Source: JAAFKA01 sp043748455 | GTDB lineage: Bacteria > Bacteroidota > Bacteroidia > Cytophagales > Thermoflexibacteraceae | NCBI GenBank assembly: GCA_043748455.1 | Contig: JAYTNF010000028.1 | Location: forward strand, 1-9,380 | Length of the DNA: 9,380 bases | Reading direction: 5' to 3' | Part shown: one piece after another, positions 1 to 5,977 of the stretch | Layout: each line of letters starts with the position of its first letter | Position numbering within the stretch: the stretch's first letter is position 1 | Position numbers and translations under genes: made by a program | The notes under the pieces: model-generated | What the model was told of the DNA's origin: nothing | Seen by the model: only the letters and a program-made list of their open reading frames with translations | The model's database searches: none

Positions 1-1
1 T

Positions 2-139
2 ATAGAAAGTTTATTTGATTTTAAACGGTGCTATTCTGATGCAAAAGTTACTTATTACAATTATTCTGAAATTGATTATGATACTTTTTTAGGGGAAAAC
101 GGGATTGAAAAAATTGGGGACATAGGTAAAAATAGTTAG
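2..139 (+). CDS. C-terminal end of an unidentified protein (start outside window)
   Basis: An open frame runs from the left edge for 45 codons to a TAG stop at 137-139. The visible peptide is acidic and Tyr-rich (it contains YYNYSEIDYDTFLGENGIEK), which looks like coding sequence rather than a chance frame in AT-rich DNA. No domain is recognisable in so short a tail. The last four codons (Gly-Lys-Asn-Ser) and the stop lie inside the left arm of a 45-bp hairpin repeat at 125-169, so the repeat appears to supply the end of the protein. The beginning of the gene is outside the window, so its function cannot be given. Confidence 0.6.
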   Translation: MESLFDFKRCYSDAKVTYYNYSEIDYDTFLGENGIEKIGDIGKNS

Positions 140-225
140 GTTTTTATAAAATAACAAGCTGTTTTTACCGAGATGAAAAAGGTAAAAATAGTTAGGTTTT
201 TAAAGAATAACAAGCTGTTTTTACC
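125..225 (+). repeat. Two direct copies of a 45-bp hairpin repeat
   Basis: Copies at 125-169 and 181-225 are separated by 11 bp and differ only in the loop. Each begins GGTAAAAATAGTTAG and ends CAAGCTGTTTTTACC. The 15-nt arms pair at 14 positions if two G-U pairs are allowed; eight outer pairs are perfect. The loop (140-154 in copy 1) is itself partly self-complementary. The G-U pairs work only in RNA or single-stranded DNA of the + strand, which fits a folded transcript 3' end. The first copy contains the stop codon of the upstream gene. It may act as a terminator or 3' stabiliser, or be a small mobile palindrome. The family is not recognised. Confidence 0.75.
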
Positions 226-258
226 TAAAAATAAATGAATTACATTTTTTGTAAAGAA

Positions 259-280
259 GATGGAATGGGGATGGAATGAG
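259..280 (+). repeat. 11-bp tandem repeat, iteron-like
   Basis: GATGGAATGGG (259-269) is followed directly by GATGGAATGAG (270-280), with one mismatch. It stands out as G-rich sequence in very AT-rich surroundings. It lies about 130 bp upstream of the fic gene, between the upstream gene's hairpins and the 341-380 stem. A pair of direct repeats spaced by one helical turn could be a protein-binding site, but only two units exist and no function can be read from the sequence. Confidence 0.4.
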
Positions 281-340
281 GTTTAAATTAGTGATAAAAT
301 CATTTTATTCTATTTATCCTATTAACTTTGTTTACTTTTA

Positions 341-380
341 ATACGATTGTCAAGGTGCAAAAGCACCATTGACAACGTAT
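341..380. promoter_or_regulatory. Long imperfect inverted repeat upstream of fic
   Basis: The arms form a 17-bp stem in three blocks: GGTGC/GCACC around an AAAA loop, then seven pairs, then five pairs, interrupted by single bulged A residues at 346 and 368. No T-run follows on either strand, so a canonical terminator is unlikely. It ends 33 bp before the fic start and heads the fic-parA-parB-like cluster. That position suits an operator, a leader-RNA structure or a centromere-like (parS) site. Which of these it is remains inference. Confidence 0.5.
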
Positions 381-413
381 AAAAAATAGTTTACTTAAAT
401 CAATAGTTTGTGT

Positions 414-1160
414 ATGGAAAAACTTTTAGCAGAAATAGACATCTTAAAAATAGAGCTAAACCTGTTGCGTGAAACCTTAGATAATTACACCATAAAAGAA
501 GCCCTAACTACGGAATTTTTGTATGAAAGTAATCGTATAGAAGGTAATACATTGACTTTAAGAGAAACGCAATTAGTTATTAATGAGGGAGTTACGATTA
601 GTGGCAAAAGTATGCGTGAACATTTGGAAGCTATAAATCACAAAGAAGCTATTTTATTTGTGGAGGATATTGTAAGCAAAAAACTTGATTTTTCGGCTTA
701 TTTGTTAAAACAAATTCATTCTTTGGTTTTGTATGCTATTGATAGAGAAAATGCAGGAAATTATCGCAAAGTTCCTGTTCTGATAAGTGGCAGCAAACAT
801 ATTCCGCCACAACCTTATTTAATAGAAATTTTGATGGAGGAGTATTTTCGTTTCTATGAACTCAATAAAACTGTTTTGCACCCTGTGGTGTTGAGTGCAG
901 CAATGCACGAAAAATTAGTAACAATTCACCCTTTTATAGATGGCAATGGCAGAACTTCTCGTTTGGTAATGAATTTGATTTTATTGCAAAATGGCTTTCC
1001 TTTGGCTATTATTGGCGGTGATTATGAAAGTAGAATGGCTTATTATGCAGCCTTAGAAAGTGTGCAAACAGAAAAAACTAAGTCTGATTTTATTTTTTTT
1101 ATTGCCCAAAAAGTAAAGGAAAATTTGTTGCGTTATTTGAGTATTTTTAAGAAAGTGTAA
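414..1160 (+). CDS. fic: Fic family protein, class II (probable AMP transferase)
   Basis: This 248-residue protein belongs to the Fic/DOC family, whose members usually transfer AMP from ATP to a hydroxyl group on target proteins. The full catalytic motif is present at residues 172-183 (HPFIDGNGRTSR), with catalytic His172, the acidic metal ligand Asp176, and Arg180/Arg183 for the phosphates. A target-binding flap precedes it near 125-134 (SGSKHIPPQP). The inhibitory motif [S/T]xxxE[G/N] occurs at residues 39-44 (SNRIEG). An N-terminal position defines class II, in which Glu43 would block productive ATP binding. ATG 414 is preferred over TTG 408, which adds only two residues and overlaps a TAGTTTG sequence. 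There is no Shine-Dalgarno sequence, as usual in Bacteroidota. The gene lies 51 bp upstream of parA on the same strand and is probably co-transcribed. It appears intact; the target is unknown. Confidence 0.93.
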   Translation: MEKLLAEIDILKIELNLLRETLDNYTIKEALTTEFLYESNRIEGNTLTLRETQLVINEGVTISGKSMREHLEAINHKEAILFVEDIVSKKLDFSAYLLKQIHSLVLYAIDRENAGNYRKVPVLISGSKHIPPQPYLIEILMEEYFRFYELNKTVLHPVVLSAAMHEKLVTIHPFIDGNGRTSRLVMNLILLQNGFPLAIIGGDYESRMAYYAALESVQTEKTKSDFIFFIAQKVKENLLRYLSIFKKV

Positions 1161-1211
1161 ATAGTTGTAAGTTCTAAATTCTAAGTTTTAAATTTTATTC
1201 ATAGCTATTCA

Positions 1212-1946
1212 ATGAAAATAATTGCATTAGTAAATCACAAGGGCGGAGTTGGCAAAACCACTACTACGTTAAATTTGGGCAAGGCTTTGAGTTTGTTGGG
1301 AAAAAGGGTGTTGATGATAGACAATGACCCGCAAGCTAATTTGACTGTATCGACAGACAATGAAAACTATGAACCAACTATTACAGAGGTTTATTTAGAG
1401 GAAATAAATTTGCCTATTGTCAAAATTGCAGAAAACTATGATTTGGTGGTTGCTTCGTTGAGTTTGGCAGAAACAGAAGGCAAATTGCAGACAGATGTAA
1501 ATGGTTATTTCAAATTGAAAAAAGCTATTGCAAAACTCGAAAATAAATATGATTATGTGTTAATAGACTGTCCACCAAGTTTGGGAATTTTGACAATTAA
1601 TGCAATGATTGCAGCCACAGAGGTTTTAGTGGTTGTTCAGTCGCAATTTTTGGCGGTGAAAGGTTTAACGACTATTGTAGATTTAGTAGAAAAATTGCGT
1701 GAATATTTAAACCCAACTTTACATATTACAGGTTTGTTGCTTACACAAATAGGCAGAAATGTGATTACAAAAAGTATTATTGAGGCTGTTCGAGAAGCCT
1801 ATCCACACAAAGTTTTTGAAACTACAATTAGACAAAATATTGCCTTAGCAGAAGCATCAGCAGTTTGTAAAGATATTTTTAGCTATAATTCTAAATCAAT
1901 AGCTGCGGAAGATTATTTAAACCTTGCAAAAGAAATTACATTATGA
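1212..1946 (+). CDS. parA: ParA/Soj-type partition ATPase
   Basis: This 244-residue protein is a deviant Walker-A ATPase of the ParA/MinD superfamily. The Walker A loop is at residues 10-17 (KGGVGKTT, with signature Lys10 and Lys15). The A' region is at 35-41 (MIDNDPQ) and Walker B is at 115-122 (YVLIDCPP). ParA proteins bind DNA non-specifically as ATP dimers and move cargo marked by ParB. There is no N-terminal helix-turn-helix, so it resembles the short Soj or type Ib proteins that do not repress their own operon. The reading frame overlaps the next gene by 4 bp (ATGA), which indicates translational coupling. Without oriC genes or a replication initiator nearby, the sequence does not show whether it serves the chromosome, an integrated plasmid or another cargo. 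Confidence 0.93.
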   Translation: MKIIALVNHKGGVGKTTTTLNLGKALSLLGKRVLMIDNDPQANLTVSTDNENYEPTITEVYLEEINLPIVKIAENYDLVVASLSLAETEGKLQTDVNGYFKLKKAIAKLENKYDYVLIDCPPSLGILTINAMIAATEVLVVVQSQFLAVKGLTTIVDLVEKLREYLNPTLHITGLLLTQIGRNVITKSIIEAVREAYPHKVFETTIRQNIALAEASAVCKDIFSYNSKSIAAEDYLNLAKEITL

Positions 1947-2983
1947 GTAAGAAATCACAATTTGATGGTTTATTGAAAAATGCTTTTGCACAACAAACCA
2001 ATCAAGAAGAAGACATTAAAAAATCTATTGTCATTGATAGAGAATTGCAGGAATGGATTTCTCCACTTTCCACAGACGAATATGCTCAATTAAAACAGAA
2101 TATATTACAAAATGGCTGTTTAGATAAATTGTTAGTGTGGAAAAAATCCGCACAAGAATACATATTAGTTGATGGGCATAATCGGTATCAAATATGTAAA
2201 GATTTAGGTATTAGTTTTCAAATTGCGATTTTGGAATTTCCAGACAAGGAAGCAGCAAAATTATTTATGCTTACGCATCAAATGGGAAGGCGAAATCTTA
2301 CCATAGAACAACTTAGTTATTTGAGAGGGAAAAGATATGAACAAGAAAAAGCTGTTATAAGTAATTCATTGGGAATTAATCAGTCAAATTCGGTTAAAGG
2401 ACAAAATGTCCTTCAACCAAAAATGGAAGAAAATAATAGTAATTTGGTTAAAGGACAAAATGTCCTACAACCAAAAATAGAAGAAAATAATAGTAATTTA
2501 GTTGAAAGACAAAATGTCCTACAACCTAAAACTACAACTGCGGAAAAATTAGCACAAGAATATCACGTTTCAGATAAAACCATTCAAAGAGATTATGAAT
2601 TTGCCAAAGGTTTAGATAAGGTTGGTGTAAGTAATCCAGAGTTGAAACAAGCAATTTTATCAGGAACTGTAAAAATAAAAAAAGAAGTTTTGCAAACATT
2701 ATCAAAAATAGAAATCAATGAACCTATTGAGAATGTAGAAGATTTGCTTAAAATAACAACTCCCAAAGTTGTGAATACTGTTATTGATGTTCCAACAAAA
2801 GAATTAAAAGAGGCATTGAAAAAAACACAAAAGCAAGTTTTTGTAGTTGTTAAAGGTCAGTGGTTATTTGATAATGATTTGGTTTCTTATTGGCAGAAAG
2901 TCCGCAAGATTAATAAAGTTATTGATGCAGATTTTGAAGATATTTTGAGTTGGGAAGAGGCTAAGGATATTTTTAAAGGGTAG
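1943..2983 (+). CDS. ParB-like DNA-binding protein with repeat-expanded linker
   Basis: This 346-residue protein begins inside the parA stop region (ATGA overlap). A ParB/sulfiredoxin-type N domain spans about residues 28-120, with DGHNRY at 77-82 and GRRNLT at 115-120. The DGHNRY variant replaces the GERRxR CTP-binding box of canonical ParB, so CTP-dependent clamping is doubtful. A helix-turn-helix lies near 199-217 (TAEKLAQEYHVSDKTIQRD). Between the two, residues 149-196 are almost three copies of an 18-residue unit containing QNVLQPK. The C-terminal part (about 230-346) is Lys/Glu-rich with a Trp-containing tail and is not recognised. By position it is the partner of the ParA ATPase, probably a site-specific DNA-binding or adaptor protein. 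It could instead be a transcription regulator. A strong hairpin follows the stop. Confidence 0.85.
   Translation: MSKKSQFDGLLKNAFAQQTNQEEDIKKSIVIDRELQEWISPLSTDEYAQLKQNILQNGCLDKLLVWKKSAQEYILVDGHNRYQICKDLGISFQIAILEFPDKEAAKLFMLTHQMGRRNLTIEQLSYLRGKRYEQEKAVISNSLGINQSNSVKGQNVLQPKMEENNSNLVKGQNVLQPKIEENNSNLVERQNVLQPKTTTAEKLAQEYHVSDKTIQRDYEFAKGLDKVGVSNPELKQAILSGTVKIKKEVLQTLSKIEINEPIENVEDLLKITTPKVVNTVIDVPTKELKEALKKTQKQVFVVVKGQWLFDNDLVSYWQKVRKINKVIDADFEDILSWEEAKDIFKG
2387..2530 (+). repeat. 54-bp in-frame tandem repeat (about 2.7 units) with embedded palindromes
   Basis: Units are 2387-2440 and 2441-2494, with a partial third unit at 2495-2530. Units 1 and 2 differ at three positions. The period is a multiple of three and each unit starts on a codon boundary, giving 18 residues per unit. 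Each unit holds a palindrome, AGGACA-AAA-TGTCCT, at 2398-2412 and 2452-2466; the third, at 2506-2520, has one mismatch. In the protein this is KGQNV (RQNV in unit 3), lengthening the linker between the ParB-N domain and the helix-turn-helix. The near-identity suggests recent slippage or duplication. A role for the palindromes as binding sites is only a possibility. Confidence 0.9.
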
Positions 2984-2994
2984 TTTTATAATTT

Positions 2995-3032
2995 TAAGTT
3001 TTTGCGGTCAAGAAATTAACCGCAAAAACTTA
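2995..3032 (+). terminator. Strong stem-loop at the end of the parA/parB-like cluster
   Basis: TAAGTTTTTGCGGT (2995-3008) pairs perfectly with ACCGCAAAAACTTA (3019-3032) around a 10-nt loop. It starts 11 bp after the ParB-like stop codon. The stem has internal T/A runs, so it could stop transcription from either side, and the next gene is convergent on the - strand. No long U-run follows on the + strand, so efficiency is uncertain. Confidence 0.7.
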
Positions 3033-3040
3033 TAATAAAT

Positions 3041-3075
3041 ACGTCAAAAGTAGCTTTTCAAGGAAAGTTTGACGT
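3041..3075. repeat. Second stem-loop, possible diverged relative of the right-hand double-hairpin repeats
   Basis: ACGTCAAA (3041-3048) pairs with TTTGACGT (3068-3075), and further pairing inside the loop is possible (CTTTTC with GGAAAG). The inner sequence CAAAAGTAGCT (3045-3055) is identical to 11 bases in the double-hairpin repeats at 7211-7221 and 8032-8042. GGAAAGTTT (3062-3070) also occurs there. It lies between the convergent ParB-like and toxin-remnant genes. It may be a terminator for the - strand gene, a REP-like element or a ParB target; the sequence alone does not decide. Confidence 0.5.
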
Positions 3076-3089
3076 GTTGGTGAAAATTT

Positions 3090-3304
3090 TTATTCCTTTT
3101 TACCGTCTTTTTTATCATTTAAACCAAAACTTTCTATAATCTCGGACACATAACTTTTAATAGTTTCTATTGAAATACTACTCACATCAGATTTATCATA
3201 AATAGAAAGCAAATAAATAGTTTCGTTGCTCTTAAAAACATAATCAATTATTCGTAAACCGCCACTTTTGCCTTTGCCCTTACTTTTCACTGCCAAACGA
3301 ATTT
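3090..3304 (-). pseudogene. RelE/HigB-type toxin, C-terminal remnant
   Basis: The frame encodes QIRLAVKSKGKGKSGG followed by IIDYVF and IYLLSIYDKSD. This is the conserved C-terminal half of a Bacteroidota RelE/ParE-superfamily toxin (mRNA interferase type), in which a Lys/Arg- and Gly-rich KSKGKGKSGG strand precedes a LLxIYDKS strand. Family members are about 100-115 residues; here only about 70 remain. In-frame homology reaches the Tyr-Gln-Ile-Arg codons (to about 3308), beyond the first possible start (TTG at 3294-3296). It then runs into the inverted-repeat element at 3302. The missing N-terminal half is not found beyond that element at 3521 onward, so a deletion accompanied or followed the insertion. 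No antitoxin gene is adjacent. A short product from the TTG is conceivable but would lack half the fold. Confidence 0.7.
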
Positions 3305-3520
3305 GGTAGTGGTAAAAAATGTATGATAACCTAATTCGTTGATTATCAACTTATTATATTTTTTATGCTTTTTGATAACCCTTCTACAATTCAATAGAGG
3401 CGGTTTTGCTTTTTAAGACTAAATTCTATGCTACTCTTGAACAGTTTTAATGCAGTTTTAGGAGTAATAAAATAGCTAACTACTTGATTATCATATCATA
3501 CATTTTTTACCACTACCAAA
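3302..3520. mobile_element. 219-bp MITE-like element with 27-bp terminal inverted repeats
   Basis: The left end (3302-3328, starting TTTGGTAGTGGTAAA) and the right end (3494-3520) are perfect 27-bp inverted repeats. The interior, about 165 bp, holds no transposase and no open frame longer than about 25 codons. This fits a non-autonomous element moved by a transposase elsewhere. No convincing target-site duplication is seen: the flanks are ACGAA on the left and ATGCAATATG on the right. That agrees with a flanking deletion that removed the first half of the adjacent toxin gene. The right end is 7 bp from the start of the next gene, so the element probably forms most of that gene's 5' leader. 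The IS family is not assigned; a GGTAGTG-type tip is only loosely reminiscent of IS1-like ends. Confidence 0.8.
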
Positions 3521-3527
3521 ATGCAAT

Positions 3528-4277
3528 ATGAAATTATATATTATTTTATTCATTTTCAGTGTGCTATTGAGTAGTTGCAAACAAAATAAAATTGCAACAA
3601 CCATTCAAAAAAGTGGAAATCTTATATTGATAGATTCTGCAAAAGAGTGTAATAACTTTTTGCCATATTCAGCAGAAAATAGACAAGGATTTTATCCTGT
3701 TTTTTATATTGGAAAACAAACAGATACGATTAAACTTGGACAAGAAGCTATTTTTGAGTGGAATTATCAACAAAAAAAATATCCTTATTATAATAATTTT
3801 GCAGATAGTACAGAAATTAAAATTGTAGTTGATACGACATTTTCGTTAAATTATACAGATTATTATAAACATTATTCTGAAAAAGAAGGAAAAAAAATCA
3901 TTGATTCGACTAAAACCTTTAAAGCCTATCCAATTTTTGTTTATACTTTGGGTTATTTATTAATTTACGTTGGCAAATATAATCATTTTGGACATACAGT
4001 TAGGCAAGCGAAAAATGAACAAGGAATTTGGGTAGATATAGAAACTCCGATAAGCTATTTTTGTGAAACAAGTGCAAGAGATGTTGTTATTGAGGAAAAA
4101 CAAGTATTAATTGCTAAATTATTGCGATATAAAGGAGATTTTAAAACTCCTTGTCGATTAAAATTTACAACAACAAATGCTTTTGTTAATATTACTTATA
4201 TCGTTTATTCAAATACTTTTGTTGATTACATAGATAAAAGACAATTAACGGACAGTTTGAAAAATAGCATTAAATAA
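3528..4277 (+). CDS. Predicted lipoprotein of unknown function
   Basis: This 249-residue protein has a classic lipoprotein signal: a Lys2 start, a hydrophobic stretch (residues 4-14) and lipobox LSSC with Cys17 as the lipidation site. The mature protein should be anchored in the outer or inner membrane, facing the periplasm or surface. The remainder is rich in Tyr, Lys and Thr with alternating beta-like segments. No known domain or catalytic motif is recognised. The start follows the inverted-repeat element by 7 bp, so expression probably depends on sequence inside that element. The ATP-grasp gene starts 20 bp after the stop on the same strand, which suggests a two-gene operon. Confidence 0.85.
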   Translation: MKLYIILFIFSVLLSSCKQNKIATTIQKSGNLILIDSAKECNNFLPYSAENRQGFYPVFYIGKQTDTIKLGQEAIFEWNYQQKKYPYYNNFADSTEIKIVVDTTFSLNYTDYYKHYSEKEGKKIIDSTKTFKAYPIFVYTLGYLLIYVGKYNHFGHTVRQAKNEQGIWVDIETPISYFCETSARDVVIEEKQVLIAKLLRYKGDFKTPCRLKFTTTNAFVNITYIVYSNTFVDYIDKRQLTDSLKNSIK

Positions 4278-4297
4278 ATAAAAAAACATAAATATTA

Positions 4298-5350
4298 ATG
4301 AAATTACCTTTATTTTGGATAAAACTCACCAATTTTGAATATTGGACTTGGTACATTTTCTACTTGCCTTTGCTGCCTTATTTTGTTTATTTGGCAATTA
4401 AGCACCGAAGTTTAACAATGTTTACGGCTGCTAATCCTGCAATTTTTTTAGGTGGACTTTTTGGCGAAAGCAAAAATGAAATCTTTAAACTAATTCCGCA
4501 ACAATATTTGCCTAAAACTGTATTTTTTCCACAAAATACAAGCATCAATAAAATTATTGAAACTATTGAAAGCATTGAAAATCAAGGTTTTAAGTTTCCT
4601 TTTATTCTCAAACCAGATATAGGAGAACGAGGAAATGGTGTAGAAAAAATGAATAATTTGCAAGATGTTTTTCGCTATTTTGGAGTAGAAAATGGTGTTG
4701 ATAAATCAGCTAAAAATATTGAAGTTGCTATGTTATTGCAAGAATATGTAGATTTTGAAATGGAATTAGGTGTGTTTTATTACCGCAAACCCAACGAAAA
4801 TACAGGCATTGTAAGCTCTATTGTAGGCAAAGAATTTTTGCAAGTGCAAGGCAACGGGAGCAATACCATAAAAGAATTATTAGAACAAAACGACAGAGCA
4901 AGATTTCAATTAGCTGTTTTAACGCAAAAATGGGGAACAAAATTAGACGAAATTTTAGCGAATGGCGAAGTTTGGTTAATAGAGCCCATCGGAAATCATT
5001 GTAGAGGAACAAAATTTGTAAATTGTAATTATTTGATTAACAAACAATTACACGAAATATTTGATAAAATATCTAAACAAATTGAAGGTTTTTATTATGG
5101 TAGATTTGACATCAGAGTAAAATCTTTGGAAGATTTATATGCAGGTACAAATATTCGGATTATGGAACTCAACGGTGTAAGTTCGGAACCTGGGCATATT
5201 TATCACCCAAATTATTCACTGCTAAAAGCCTACAAAGAATTGGCACAGCACTGGGGAATTGCCTCTGAAATTTCTACACAAAATATCGCAAATGGTAAAG
5301 TTCAGGAACATTCGGCTTGGGAAGTTTGGCAGGCGTATCAAAAGCATTAA
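4298..5350 (+). CDS. ATP-grasp ligase-like protein with N-terminal membrane segment
   Basis: This 350-residue protein has a hydrophobic segment at about residues 16-34, then an ATP-grasp fold. FILKPDIGERGNGV (102-115) is the ATP-binding lysine and glycine-rich loop. LLQEYVDFEMELGVFY (145-160) holds the adenine-contacting and acidic residues. GNHCRGTKF, RFDIRV and MELNGVSSEPGHI (289-301) follow, with Glu290 and Asn292 as expected metal ligands. ATP-grasp enzymes join a carboxylate to an amine or thiol through an acyl-phosphate; D-Ala-D-Ala ligase is the best-known relative and automated annotations may use that name. The substrate is unknown here, and the membrane anchor argues against a housekeeping ligase. 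It follows a lipoprotein gene by 20 bp. A hairpin at 5407-5439 follows the stop. Confidence 0.85.
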   Translation: MKLPLFWIKLTNFEYWTWYIFYLPLLPYFVYLAIKHRSLTMFTAANPAIFLGGLFGESKNEIFKLIPQQYLPKTVFFPQNTSINKIIETIESIENQGFKFPFILKPDIGERGNGVEKMNNLQDVFRYFGVENGVDKSAKNIEVAMLLQEYVDFEMELGVFYYRKPNENTGIVSSIVGKEFLQVQGNGSNTIKELLEQNDRARFQLAVLTQKWGTKLDEILANGEVWLIEPIGNHCRGTKFVNCNYLINKQLHEIFDKISKQIEGFYYGRFDIRVKSLEDLYAGTNIRIMELNGVSSEPGHIYHPNYSLLKAYKELAQHWGIASEISTQNIANGKVQEHSAWEVWQAYQKH

Positions 5351-5406
5351 ATAGAAAGTTTTATCAATTTACTTAATTTAAGTATTAAAATGCTTAAATT
5401 TTTATT

Positions 5407-5439
5407 AATAAGGTTTTTTACATAATAAAATACCTTATT
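5407..5439 (+). terminator. Rho-independent-like terminator after the ATP-grasp gene
   Basis: AATAAGGTTTTTTA (5407-5420) pairs with TAAAATACCTTATT (5426-5439) with one mismatch around a CATAA loop, followed by TTTATCT. It lies 57 bp after the ATP-grasp stop and faces the convergent lipoprotein gene. The stem is AT-rich, so moderate confidence is appropriate. Confidence 0.6.
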
Positions 5440-5459
5440 TTTATCTCTTAATTTGTATT

Positions 5460-5490
5460 TTTAGGACATTTATTTCATAAATATCCTAAA
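5460..5490. terminator. Second stem-loop between convergent genes
   Basis: TTTAGGACATTTAT and ATAAATATCCTAAA form a 14-bp stem with a single C-A mismatch and a TTC loop. It lies 34 bp downstream of the - strand lipoprotein stop and probably limits read-through from that side. No clear T-run follows on either strand, so the role as terminator is inferred from position. Confidence 0.45.
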
Positions 5491-5523
5491 TTATTGATAA
5501 CTAAAAAATAAGCTTACTTAAAC

Positions 5524-5934
5524 TTACTTAGCTTTTTCAAGCACAGATTTCTCAGTTCCCCACAAAAGTTCAATTTTATCGTCTGAAATTTTGGTAACAG
5601 TAGCAATAATGTCTCCCTTTTTATCAGAAGGTTCTACAAGACATTGCCCTAAACTCTCCAAAACTAAGTCTGAAGTTTTGTCATCTTTGCTAACCAACTT
5701 ACAGTTATAGGTATTCATGGTTTGGTATGCACCATAAACCATTTGTGCAGTTCCATCAGCCTTCATTTCAAGGTCTATCATAACCTCTCCTTTTGGGTCG
5801 TCAGCTGATGTTTTTTGGAAAGAATACATTCCTGCTCCAATACTTGCTACATTTGTTGTTTCATTGTTTACTTTTTTAGCACAAGAAACCAACATAATAC
5901 TTGCCACAAGGCAGAATAAAAACACTTTTTTCAT
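5524..5934 (-). CDS. Small predicted lipoprotein of unknown function
   Basis: This 136-residue protein begins MKKVFLFCLVASIMLVSC, a short signal peptide ending in lipobox LVSC with Cys18 as the lipidation site. The residue after Cys is Ala, not Asp. The mature part of about 118 residues has beta-rich spacing with alternating charged and hydrophobic residues, for example the segment from GEVMIDLEM to MVYGAYQ, and two Cys residues that could form a disulfide. The pattern suggests a small beta-barrel or lipocalin-like fold, but this is inference and no family is recognised. ATG 5934 is preceded by a good Bacteroidota-type -7 element at 5970-5977. The gene seems monocistronic. Confidence 0.85.
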   Translation of the reverse strand: MKKVFLFCLVASIMLVSCAKKVNNETTNVASIGAGMYSFQKTSADDPKGEVMIDLEMKADGTAQMVYGAYQTMNTYNCKLVSKDDKTSDLVLESLGQCLVEPSDKKGDIIATVTKISDDKIELLWGTEKSVLEKAK

Positions 5935-5969
5935 AAAATATTAAATATTTTGATTAAAATATATACAGA

Positions 5970-5977
5970 CAAATATA
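5970..5977 (-). promoter_or_regulatory. Bacteroidota-type -7 promoter element for the small lipoprotein
   Basis: On the - strand the sequence reads TATATTTG, a perfect match to the Bacteroidota -7 consensus TAnnTTTG. Transcription would start about 7 nt further on, giving a leader of roughly 28 nt before ATG 5934. No exact TTTG -33 element is seen; T-rich sequence lies where it is expected. Confidence 0.45.

Noticed and set aside
404..410. TAGTTTG as a -7 promoter element for fic
   Set aside because: It is one base short of TAnnTTTG and lies against the start codon, leaving no room for a leader; no -33 partner is seen at the right distance.
1161..1211. Short AT-rich repetition (TTCTAAATTCTAAG-like) between fic and parA
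   Set aside because: It is too simple and too short to separate from chance in AT-rich spacer DNA.
2387..2530. Possible CRISPR-like array
   Set aside because: The units are contiguous with no variable spacers, in frame, and inside a coding gene.
3398..3475. 25-codon open frame inside the 219-bp element as a transposase relic
   Set aside because: It has no recognisable motif and is too short to claim as a gene fragment.
3296..3528. Target-site duplication of 8-9 bp around the inverted-repeat element
   Set aside because: The flanking bases on the two sides do not match at any reasonable offset.
4387..5012. Two - strand open frames inside the ATP-grasp gene
   Set aside because: They are antisense shadows; the ATP-grasp motifs fix the + strand frame across the whole interval.
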